Part shown: positions 18,286-26,243 of the stretch, piece after piece
How the letters are laid out: every line of letters begins with the position of its first letter
Position numbering within the stretch: position 1 is the first letter of the stretch
Assembly (NCBI GenBank): GCA_016702705.1
Contig: JADJDM010000015.1
Location: forward strand, 1-64,000
Origin: Bacteroidota bacterium
GTDB taxonomy: Bacteria; Bacteroidota; Bacteroidia; B-17B0; Aurantibacillaceae
Reading direction: 5' to 3'
DNA length: 64,000 bases
Made by a program: the position numbers and the translations under genes
The notes under the pieces: model-generated
What the model was told of the DNA's origin: nothing
What the model saw: only the letters and a program-made list of their open reading frames with translations
The model's database searches: none

Positions 18286-18742
18286 CCGTTTTTATTAAAT
18301 TCATTTTTATATGAGGAATATTGTCTTCCAAATAAGTTTCCCCTTGAGTTGTAAAGCCACACTTTTCATAAAAAGCCTTCAAGTGTTCTTGGGCCGATAT
18401 TGTTATTTTTTTACAATCGTATTTTTTGAAACAAAGCTTTACGCAAAATTCAATTAAGGGATAGCCCCATTTTTTTCCACGATATGCTTCCTCAATAATA
18501 ACCCTGCCAATACTTGCCGCTTCTGGATAAGCATAGTCAACAGGTAAAATACGAGCATAAGCAACTAGTTTATTTTGAAAATAAACAAGCACGTGCAAGG
18601 ATTTTTGATCTTTATCGTCCAAATCCAAATAAGCACATTGTTGCTCTTGCACAAACACTTTTGAACGCAGTTTAAGTAAATTGTACAATTCAATATTTGT
18701 TAACTCACCAAACTTCCTTACTTCAAAAAATAAATCTACCAT
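18278..18742 (-). CDS. ElaA-like GNAT N-acetyltransferase
   Basis: A 154-residue GNAT protein of the ElaA group: LYNLLKLRSKVFVQEQQCAYLDLDD at the start, the DxxDxxxxH pattern, then the acetyl-CoA-binding segment IGRVIIEEAYRGKKWG and the closing AQEHLKAFYEKCGF. Acceptor substrates of ElaA are not known. It heads a two-gene unit with the DUF2071 gene and is divergent from rimM. Confidence 0.88.
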   Translation of the reverse strand: MVDLFFEVRKFGELTNIELYNLLKLRSKVFVQEQQCAYLDLDDKDQKSLHVLVYFQNKLVAYARILPVDYAYPEAASIGRVIIEEAYRGKKWGYPLIEFCVKLCFKKYDCKKITISAQEHLKAFYEKCGFTTQGETYLEDNIPHIKMNLIKTDA

Positions 18743-18823
18743 GCTGCAAAATTACTCATTCTTTTAATACATAGCTTAAATCTTGCCACGCCTAGTATTC
18801 AATAGTTTTAGTAATTTAGCGGC

Positions 18824-19339
18824 ATGAACAAAGAAGATTATATTGAGATAGGTTTTGTTGGCAAGCCGCATGGGTATAAAGGACATATGAACCTTTCCAT
18901 TACTTCGGAAGATGATGTGTTGTTTGAAAAACTTACTTTTGTTCTGCTTGAGGTAAACAATTTACTTACTCCGTTTTTTGTAGAAAATTTAGATTACAAA
19001 CATAAAATTCTTCTAAAACTAGAGAACGTTCATAATGATGCAGATGCTAAAAAACTGCAATCGAAAAAAATATTTGTACCTAAAGAACACGTTATTATTG
19101 TTGAAGGCAATGATGATTCGGAATATGTTGGTTACGAATTAATAGATAATATCAAAGGCAGTTTAGGCAAAGTAATCCGTATTGAAGAAATGCCTGCAAG
19201 CGATGTTTTTATTGTTATTTATAAAGAAAAAGAAATCATCCTACCAATAACCGATGATTTTATTGAGGAAATAAATGAGACCACTAAAATCATTAAGTAC
19301 AATGCTCCAGAAGGATTGATTGACTTGTATCTTGAGTAA
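18824..19339 (+). CDS. rimM: Ribosome maturation factor RimM
   Basis: A 171-residue RimM, which helps mature the 3' domain of 16S rRNA and assemble the 30S head, binding S19. The N-terminal domain begins IGFVGKPHGYKGHMNL and the PRC-barrel-like C-terminal domain spans about 95-171 (YVGYELID, MPASDVFIVIY, ILPITDDFIEEI). Normal length. In most genomes it sits next to rpsP; here it does not. Confidence 0.92.
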   Translation: MNKEDYIEIGFVGKPHGYKGHMNLSITSEDDVLFEKLTFVLLEVNNLLTPFFVENLDYKHKILLKLENVHNDADAKKLQSKKIFVPKEHVIIVEGNDDSEYVGYELIDNIKGSLGKVIRIEEMPASDVFIVIYKEKEIILPITDDFIEEINETTKIIKYNAPEGLIDLYLE

Positions 19340-19430
19340 TTACCCTTGCTTTGTTTTTCTTATGTAATCAACCTTAAAATCAAATGATTAAGAAATTTAA
19401 AATTATAGAACGGGCATAAACTTTTTTTTC

Positions 19431-19438
19431 TATATTTG
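19431..19438 (+). promoter_or_regulatory. -7 promoter element of trmN6-folA
   Basis: TATATTTG followed by 8 bp and the ATG at 19447, implying a leader of about five bases or less. Confidence 0.5.
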
Positions 19439-19446
19439 ATTCACTT

Positions 19447-20163
19447 ATGCCACAAGAAACATTTGTATTTAAACAATTTACCATACAACAAGATAAGTGC
19501 CCAATGAAAGTTGGGACCGATGCTGTATTGCTTGGTGCTTGGATAAAACCTACAAATGAAAAACGCATTTTAGATATTGGTACTGGCACTGGAATACTTG
19601 CTATTATGCTTGCTCAAAAAAGTACCGCTTTAATTGATGCAATTGATATTGATATAAGTGCGGTAGAGCAAGCAAAACAAAATGCAGAGTTTTGCAAATG
19701 GAGGGATCGCGTTAATGTTGAACATATAACATTACAACAATACAGCAAACAAACAGATAAACGTTACGATTTAATTGTTGCTAATCCTCCTTATTTTAAA
19801 GATTCATTTAAACCATTAGAAGAAGGAAGAACTTTAGCGCGGCATAATGATTATTTGCCATTTGAAGAACTAGTAGAAGGTGTTACCACCTTACTTGATA
19901 AAAAAGGGAAATTTTTCGTTATCCTTCCTAATAAAGAGGCAGGAATATTAAAAGATTTAGCAGAGAAAAAAGGCTTGAAACTTTCAAAACTTTTACGTGT
20001 AAGAACTAAGCATGATAAAGAAACGGAAAAACGCCACATCATGCAATTTGAATTTGAACCTACTTCCTTTAACGAAAGCACTATTATTATTGAAAAAGAA
20101 GGTAGGCACGAATACACCGACGAATACAAAGAACTAACCAAAGAATATTATATCCATTTTTAA
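19447..20163 (+). CDS. trmN6: tRNA1(Val) (adenine(37)-N6)-methyltransferase TrmN6
   Basis: A 238-residue Rossmann-fold methyltransferase of the YfiC group, which puts N6-methyl on A37 of tRNA-Val. Seen are the leader FKQFTIQQDKCPMKVGTDAVLLGAW typical of YfiC, the SAM motif LDIGTGTGILAIMLAQ (about residues 40-55), the acidic DAIDIDISAV, and NPPYFKDS, the catalytic NPPY of N6-adenine methyltransferases. folA follows after 3 bp, so the two form one transcript. Confidence 0.9.
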   Translation: MPQETFVFKQFTIQQDKCPMKVGTDAVLLGAWIKPTNEKRILDIGTGTGILAIMLAQKSTALIDAIDIDISAVEQAKQNAEFCKWRDRVNVEHITLQQYSKQTDKRYDLIVANPPYFKDSFKPLEEGRTLARHNDYLPFEELVEGVTTLLDKKGKFFVILPNKEAGILKDLAEKKGLKLSKLLRVRTKHDKETEKRHIMQFEFEPTSFNESTIIIEKEGRHEYTDEYKELTKEYYIHF

Positions 20164-20166
20164 TTT

Positions 20167-20652
20167 ATGCTATCAATTATTGCCGCAGTATCTGCAAACA
20201 ATGCCTTAGGAAAAGAAAACAAACTATTGTGGCATTTACCTGCCGATTTAAAACGTTTGAAAGAGTTAACAATGGGGCATCATTTAATTATGGGCCGTAA
20301 AACCTTTGAAAGTTTAGGAAGACCATTACCCGGTAGACCGCACATTGTAATTAGCAGGGATATAAATTTAAAATTTGAAGGAGTTACCGTAGTAGATTCT
20401 TTAGAAAAGGCATTTGAACTAGCAAAAGAAGATAATCAACCTTTTATTTTTGGTGGGGCAGAGATATATAAGCAAGCACTCCCATTTATTGAACGTATAT
20501 ATCTTACAAGAGTTAATGAAACTTTTGAAGGAGACGCTTATTTTCCAGAGCTCGATATGAATAATTGGGAATTAGTAAGTAAACTTGATTTTGAACCTGA
20601 TGAAAAAAACAAGTTCCATTACAGTTACGAAGAATATAAAAAGCGATCTTAA
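20167..20652 (+). CDS. folA: Dihydrofolate reductase
   Basis: A 161-residue DHFR that makes tetrahydrofolate with NADPH. Motifs: IIAAVSANNALGKENKLLWHLPADL with the Trp of the moving loop, MGRKTFESLGRPLPGRPHIVIS for NADPH, and FIFGGAEIYKQAL with the GGAEIY turn. The usual active-site acid is Asp in LPADLKR, as in other bacterial enzymes. It is second in the trmN6 operon. No thyA is adjacent. Confidence 0.95.
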   Translation: MLSIIAAVSANNALGKENKLLWHLPADLKRLKELTMGHHLIMGRKTFESLGRPLPGRPHIVISRDINLKFEGVTVVDSLEKAFELAKEDNQPFIFGGAEIYKQALPFIERIYLTRVNETFEGDAYFPELDMNNWELVSKLDFEPDEKNKFHYSYEEYKKRS

Positions 20653-20771
20653 GAATTTAATCATTGATTTTCAGTCATTTAAAAAAAGGAAGTAAAATCT
20701 ATTTTTAAAGAATATTGGCGATTAACCACATAATTTGGTTCATTAAATGCCCATTCTATGAGATTAATTTG

Positions 20772-20779
20772 TACCTTTG
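20772..20779 (+). promoter_or_regulatory. -7 promoter element of the usp gene
   Basis: TACCTTTG matches TAnnTTTG 22 bp before the ATG at 20802. Confidence 0.5.
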
Positions 20780-20801
20780 CACATTATAAAAAACTTTATT
20801 T

Positions 20802-21632
20802 ATGCCAGGAACAACACCTAAACACAGTTTGATTCTTATTCCAATTGATTTCACAGAGCAATCATTATTAGCAATCAAGCAGAGTTACAATCTTGCAAAA
20901 TATACACATTCAAAGATTTTATTACTTCACGTTTATGAGTCTCAAGGCCAAGAGCGTTTTGAAGAAATATCTAAACTTTCAAAACTTACACAAGAAGAAT
21001 CAGGTGTTGAAACTGATTTCATGAATGTAAAAGGTAATATTTACAAGGAAGCTGTTCGTGTAGCTGAAGAATTAGAAGCAACAATGATTATTGTTGGTTT
21101 AGAATCTCACATGGGCGCTAAAGATATGATTGGAGCAAGCGCTTCTAAATTTATTCGTGAAAGTCCTTGTCCAGTTATCTCTATTAGAGGTAGAGACCAC
21201 AGAGATGGTTGCGAAAACATTTTATTACCTTTAGATTTAACTAAAGAATCTCGTCAAAAAGTAGACAAAGCAATTGAGTTTGCTAAATATTTTGGTGCTG
21301 CTATTCGTATTTTAGGTGTATTCTCTACAGCTGATGAGAAATACGAAAACCAATTACACGCATACGCTCATCAAGTAAAACAATACATTAAGAGCAAAGG
21401 AATTGCTTGTACTAATAAAACATTAGCTGGCGATAATATTGCTGAAACAGTTGTTGAGTACGCAAACAAAATTGAGGCTGATTTAATCATGATTATGACT
21501 AAAACAGACTTAAACATGAAGGAGTTCTTTGTAGGAACAACTGCACAAAGAGTAATCGACATTTCTAATATTCCAGTATTAAGTATTCGTCCTATCTATA
21601 GACCGAGTATTAACAACGGAATCATCATGTAA
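20802..21632 (+). CDS. Tandem-domain universal stress protein
   Basis: A 276-residue cytoplasmic protein with two UspA domains. Domain 1 (about 8-135) has ILIPIDFTEQSLLAIKQSY and ends IGASASKFIRESPCPVISI; domain 2 (about 145-276) has NILLPLDLTKESRQKVDKAI and ends VGTTAQRVIDISNIPVLSI. In ATP-binding Usp proteins a G-x2-G-x9-G-(S/T) pattern follows; here the GA-S-A-S and G-T-T variants are only partial, so nucleotide binding is uncertain. Own promoter and strong terminator, so a single-gene unit. Confidence 0.88.
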   Translation: MPGTTPKHSLILIPIDFTEQSLLAIKQSYNLAKYTHSKILLLHVYESQGQERFEEISKLSKLTQEESGVETDFMNVKGNIYKEAVRVAEELEATMIIVGLESHMGAKDMIGASASKFIRESPCPVISIRGRDHRDGCENILLPLDLTKESRQKVDKAIEFAKYFGAAIRILGVFSTADEKYENQLHAYAHQVKQYIKSKGIACTNKTLAGDNIAETVVEYANKIEADLIMIMTKTDLNMKEFFVGTTAQRVIDISNIPVLSIRPIYRPSINNGIIM

Positions 21633-21650
21633 TTGATACCATTTAACCTT

Positions 21651-21686
21651 AAAAAAGCTCTCCGATATTCGGAGGGCTTTTTTATT
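21651..21686 (+). terminator. Intrinsic terminator after the usp gene
   Basis: AAAAGCTCTCCGA pairs with TCGGAGGGCTTTT (one mismatch) followed by a T run. Confidence 0.85.
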
Positions 21687-21767
21687 GGATTACATCGTCC
21701 AAAATGATTATGAATATTGAATAAAATGAGTATTTTAGCGAAAATTTAATAATTACATAATAGTTAT

Positions 21768-23440
21768 ATGAGCAATACAGCAACACGAAAGCATCCAAAA
21801 GGATTATGGGTATTATTTGGGACAGAAATGTGGGAACGTTTCAATTTCTACGGAATGAGAGCCATACTTACACTTTTCCTAGTAAACTCTTTATTAATGA
21901 AAGAAAAAGATGCTTCCATTATTTATGGTGGTTTCTTAGGTTTATGTTATTTAACTCCTATGCTTGGTGGATTTATTGCTGATCGTTTCTTTGGAAATAG
22001 AAATTGTATTCTTCTTGGAGGTTTAATGATGGCAATTGGTCAATTCTTTTTATTCTTCAGTGCAAGTATTTTTGGGTCAAACATAAGTTTAGCAACTACT
22101 TTAATGTGGGCAGCTTTAGGTATTATCATTTTTGGAAATGGTTTCTTTAAACCAAATATTTCGAGTATGGTAGGAAGCTTATATCCAAAACAAGAGAAAA
22201 GTAAGTTAGATTCAGCCTTCACTATTTTTTACATGGGAATTAACTTAGGAGCTTTCTTGGGGCAATTGATTTGTCCAATTATTGGTGATGTTAAAGACGC
22301 AGGCGGTATTCGCGACATTCATGCTTTTAAATGGGGATTCCTTGCTGCGGGTATTGCAATGTTAATTGGAACTGCTGTTTTCTATTTCTTAAAAAATAAA
22401 TATGTTGTAACACCAGAAGGTCGTCCTTTAGGTGGTTTACCTTCTAAACATGATGCTTCTGACTTTGAAGAAGGTGAAGCACAAAAAGCGGTATTCTCAA
22501 AAGTGCTTTAATTGGAGCTGTTGTAGGATTCCTTGGTTTAGGTGCAATTATTTATTATGTTTCTGGGCAAAACGGGATCTACACATTAATTTATTCAAGC
22601 GGTTTATCATTAGCAGGATTAATTATTTCGGATAGTTCTTTAACAAAAGTTGAACGTCAACGTATTTATGTAATTTACATTATTGCGTTCTTCGTTATAT
22701 TTTTCTGGGCAGCTTTTGAGCAAGCTGGTTCATCATTAACCTTTATTGCCGATAACCAAACTGACAGAAATTTCTTTGGTTGGAATATGCCACCTTCCAT
22801 GGTGCAAATTTTCAATGGTTTATTCGTAGTCGCATTTGCTGTTCCATTTAGTATGTTGTGGGATAAATTAAGATCAAAAAATAGAGAACCAATTTCTCCT
22901 ATGAAACAAGCATTTGGTTTAGCTTTAATTGCAATTTCTTATTTCATTATTGCTTTCAATGTAAAAGATTTAGGAAATAGTGGTTTACTTGCAATCAAAT
23001 GGTTAATCTTATTGTATTTGATCCAAACTGCTGCTGAGTTATGTTTATCACCAATTGGTTTATCATTGGTTGGTAAATTATCTCCAAAAAGATTTTCATC
23101 TTTATTGTATGGAGTCTTCTTTTTATCAAATGCATCAGGTTACGCTTTAGCTGGAACATTAGGCTCTATTATGCCTGCAACTGGTGATAAATTCAATAAA
23201 GCAAAAGAACTTGGAATGGACTTACAAGCTTTCTTAGATAAAAAACTTACTCCAACTGCTGACCAATTAAAGTTATTAGCTGAGAATCAAATCAGCCCAA
23301 TTAACCCATCATTTGCTGGATTTGAAATTCATAACTTATTCGAATTTTTTATGGTATTTGTTGTGCTTACAGGTTTAGCGGCAGTTATTTTATTTGCCAT
23401 TACACCTATCTTAAAGAAAATGATGCACGGAGTAAAATAA
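21768..23440 (+). CDS. POT/PTR2 proton-dependent peptide transporter 1, one-base frameshift
   Basis: A proton-coupled di/tripeptide importer. The start has the POT signature ETMWERF equivalent (GTEMWERFNFYGMRAILTLF), and helix 4-5 has GNGFFKPNISSMVGSLY. The first frame stops after KAVFSKVL at 22511; the same protein continues in another frame with ALIGAVVGFLGLGAI and FWAAFEQAGSSLTF. Adding one A to the run at 22499-22502 gives KAVFSKSALIGAVVG and a 557-residue protein of normal length and helix count. I treat it as one gene with a homopolymer error. A paralogue follows directly. Confidence 0.88.
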
Positions 23441-23460
23441 TTCTATTCACATAATATTTA

Positions 23461-23486
23461 AAACCCTAAGCAATTAGGGTTTTTTA
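23461..23486 (+). terminator. Intrinsic terminator between the two POT genes
   Basis: AAACCCTAA, loop GCAA, TTAGGGTTT, then a T run. Confidence 0.8.
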
Positions 23487-23496
23487 ATTTTAAAGC

Positions 23497-25011
23497 ATGA
23501 ATAAAGAAATTCAATCTATAGAAGAAATTCAAAACTTTAAAGGCAAGTACCCAAAACAATTGTGGTACTTGTTTTTTAGTGAAATGTGGGAACGTTTTAG
23601 TTTCTACGGAATGCGGGGCATGTTAGTTGTTTTTATGACAACCAAGCTTGCCATGAACGAAGAAGTTGCCAACCTTCAATACGGCGCAACACAGGCTTTT
23701 GTTTACGCATTTACTTTTGTTGGTGGACTTTTAGCAGATAGAATTTTAGGTTATAGAAAATCCTTGTTTTGGGGCGGATTGCTAATGATTGTAGGAAGTA
23801 TTATACTTGCAATCGAACCACAAAAACTATTCTTTTTAGGAATTGCTTTTAACATTATTGGGACAGGCTTTTTTAAGCCAAATATTTCAACAATTGTTGG
23901 TAGATTGTATAGAGATGGTGATGCACGAACTGACGCTGGCTTCTCATTATTTTATATGGGAGTTAATGTTGGAGCTTTAATTGGCGGTTACTTATGTATT
24001 GCTGTTGCTAATGGAAGTATGCTTAGTTCAATTGTTCCTGAAGCATTAAGATGGAATGTTGCTTTCGGTTTTGCATCCATAGTAATGATGATTAGCTTAC
24101 TTACTTTCGTTAGAACACAAAGAACACTTGGTAATATTGGACTCTCCCCCCTACTTCACATCGAAAACAAAAAGAGGACATTATTTGAAATCATAACTTA
24201 TGCAGCATCAATAGCTGTAATCCCATTCATTATTTTACTTGTTTCTAATTCTGAGTACACGGATTTTTCATGTTTATTATTTGGCCTTGCAGCATTAGCT
24301 TATTTCTTATTTGAAATGAGAAATTACAGCTGGGCAGAAAACAAAAAAATAGTTGCAGCATTAATCTTCATTTTATTCTCAATATTTTTCTGGGCATTTT
24401 TTGAGCAAAGCGGCGGGTCGCTGAGTTTATTTGCTGCTAACAATTTACACGAAAATGTATTAGGAATTAAGCTAGATCCAAATGGAGTAAACAATTCTGC
24501 AAACTCTCTTTTTGTAATTATCTTCGCTTCCCTGCTTGGTTTATTGTGGCTTTGGATGAATAAGAAAAAAATTGAACCAAACACCATTGTAAAATTCGGA
24601 TTAGGATTTTTGTTTTTAGCTGGAGGATTTTATGTTTTCTACTTCACTAAATTTTTCTCAGATGCAACTGGGCATACTTCATTAAACATCTTTACATTTG
24701 GTTGGTTCATCATCACATTTGGTGAATTATGTTTATCTCCAATAGGCATGTCGGTAATGACAAAACTATCTCCACAAAAATTACAAGCAGGTATGATGGG
24801 AATGTGGTTTTTAGCAAGTGCTTACGGACAATACTTTGCAGGTTTATTAGGAGCAAACATTGCAAAAGCATCTGAGAATGCTACTAATTTGGAAAAACTA
24901 AACACTTATGCAGATGGCTACAAACAACTAGGCTTGTATGCTTTGATTGCGGGTGTTGTGCTAATTGCAATTTCTCCTTTGATTAAAAAATTAATGGGTG
25001 GAGTAAAATAA
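23497..25011 (+). CDS. POT/PTR2 proton-dependent peptide transporter 2
   Basis: A 504-residue, intact paralogue of the preceding transporter. Signatures: FSEMWERFSFYGMRGMLVVF at the N-terminus (the ExxER proton motif), GTGFFKPNISTIVGRLY, and FWAFFEQSGGSLSLF in helix 7. Compared with the first copy it lacks the long loop between helices 6 and 7. It imports small peptides with protons. Separated from copy 1 by a terminator, so each is probably expressed on its own. Convergent with nth. Confidence 0.93.
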   Translation: MNKEIQSIEEIQNFKGKYPKQLWYLFFSEMWERFSFYGMRGMLVVFMTTKLAMNEEVANLQYGATQAFVYAFTFVGGLLADRILGYRKSLFWGGLLMIVGSIILAIEPQKLFFLGIAFNIIGTGFFKPNISTIVGRLYRDGDARTDAGFSLFYMGVNVGALIGGYLCIAVANGSMLSSIVPEALRWNVAFGFASIVMMISLLTFVRTQRTLGNIGLSPLLHIENKKRTLFEIITYAASIAVIPFIILLVSNSEYTDFSCLLFGLAALAYFLFEMRNYSWAENKKIVAALIFILFSIFFWAFFEQSGGSLSLFAANNLHENVLGIKLDPNGVNNSANSLFVIIFASLLGLLWLWMNKKKIEPNTIVKFGLGFLFLAGGFYVFYFTKFFSDATGHTSLNIFTFGWFIITFGELCLSPIGMSVMTKLSPQKLQAGMMGMWFLASAYGQYFAGLLGANIAKASENATNLEKLNTYADGYKQLGLYALIAGVVLIAISPLIKKLMGGVK

Positions 25012-25023
25012 TACTCTCGCTAC

Positions 25024-25650
25024 CTATAACTGCTTAAAATAATCGCAATTTGTTTTCATTATACACTCAGCACAATTAGGATTTGTAGGTCGGCAAATTT
25101 CTCTTCCTAAAAATGAAATTGCCATGCCTATTTCTCCCCAATCCTTCTCAGGGATAACTTCCATTATTTGCTTTTCAATTTTCTTAGGGTCGGTTCCTTG
25201 TGCAATTCCTAATCGAGGGGCAACACGTATAACATGTAAGTCACAAATTACTCCTTCTGCCTTCACTCCTGCCCCACGCATAATAACGTTAGCTGATTTA
25301 CGGCCAATACCTGGAAGTTCTATAAGTTCTTCCATTGTAAGCGGAATATTTTTATCCTGCTTAATTTTCGCCGATAATTCCATCAACCACTTTGTTTTGT
25401 TACCGAAGTTTCTAATCTTACTTACAAAAGGATATAACGCTTCAGCGTCTGCCCTGCTTAAAGAAGCCATATCAGGAAAAGCATTAAATAAAGCTGTAGA
25501 TAATTGATTAATATTTTTATCCGAATCTTGCGCAGATAAAATTACCATAACAACTAATTGATACAGATTTTTATATTCTAATGGATGTGGTTTGCCTTTA
25601 TACTTTTTAAGCAAAGGTTTACATGCTTCTGGCCAATTTGATTTTGACAT
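25024..25650 (-). CDS. nth: Endonuclease III (DNA glycosylase/AP lyase)
   Basis: A 208-residue HhH-GPD base-excision enzyme for oxidised pyrimidines. Visible: VILSAQDSDKNIN, the helix-hairpin-helix LPGIGRKSANV with catalytic Lys, the catalytic Asp in CDLHVIR, and a [4Fe-4S] loop with Cys spacing C-x6-C-x2-C-x5-C at the C-terminus. In E. coli the second segment is VDTHV; here it is CDLHV with Asp retained. Short linker of 38 bp to the adenosyltransferase gene on the same strand. Confidence 0.9.
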   Translation of the reverse strand: MSKSNWPEACKPLLKKYKGKPHPLEYKNLYQLVVMVILSAQDSDKNINQLSTALFNAFPDMASLSRADAEALYPFVSKIRNFGNKTKWLMELSAKIKQDKNIPLTMEELIELPGIGRKSANVIMRGAGVKAEGVICDLHVIRVAPRLGIAQGTDPKKIEKQIMEVIPEKDWGEIGMAISFLGREICRPTNPNCAECIMKTNCDYFKQL

Positions 25651-25688
25651 AAGAATAGTTTTAGAAAATTAAAATTAGGAATAAAAAA

Positions 25689-26243
25689 TTACATCCTAGG
25701 CTTCCAAGGTGTTTCTTCCACTTTTAAATCATGAGCCAATTTGCGGGAAAGAACGAATAAATAATCAGACAAACGATTTAAATATTTATAAATTATCTCA
25801 TCTACCTTCTCATTCTCAGCAAGCTTTAAGGTTGCTCTCTCAGCTCTTCTACAAACACAACGTGCAACATGGCAAAAGGAAACAGCTTGATGTCCGCCTG
25901 GTAAAACAAAATGTTTCATTTCGGGCAATACTTCGTCCATTTTATCAATTTCCTTTTCCAAAAATAAAATATCTCCTTCTATAATTTCAGGAAGTTTCAT
26001 TTTGTTTTTCTCTGGATCAGCAGCAAGCAATGAACCTAGCGTGAATAATCTATCTTGAACTTCAATTAAAACAATTTTCGAATGCTCGTCTATACCTTGG
26101 TCTCTAACAACTCCAATAAAAGAATTTAATTCATCAACAGTACCGTAAGCTTCTATACGAATATGTTGTTTAGGCAAACGAGTTCCTCCAATTAATGAAG
26201 TTTCTCCTTTATCTCCTGTTTTTGTATAAACTCTAAATGCCAT
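25689..26243 (-). CDS. ATP:cob(I)alamin adenosyltransferase, PduO type
   Basis: A 184-residue trimeric PduO-type enzyme that transfers the 5'-deoxyadenosyl group of ATP to cob(I)alamin. Motifs: YTKTGDKGETSLIGGTRL (ATP loop), YGTVDELNSFIGV, FVLPGGHQAVSFCHVARCVCRRAER (conserved R-x2-C-R-R-x-E-R) and YLNRLSDYLFVLSRKLA. Its ATG overlaps the stop of the TonB receptor gene (TAATG), so translation is coupled. It can feed adenosylcobalamin to IcmF (31775-35152), the only B12 enzyme in the window. Confidence 0.95.
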   Translation of the reverse strand: MAFRVYTKTGDKGETSLIGGTRLPKQHIRIEAYGTVDELNSFIGVVRDQGIDEHSKIVLIEVQDRLFTLGSLLAADPEKNKMKLPEIIEGDILFLEKEIDKMDEVLPEMKHFVLPGGHQAVSFCHVARCVCRRAERATLKLAENEKVDEIIYKYLNRLSDYLFVLSRKLAHDLKVEETPWKPRM

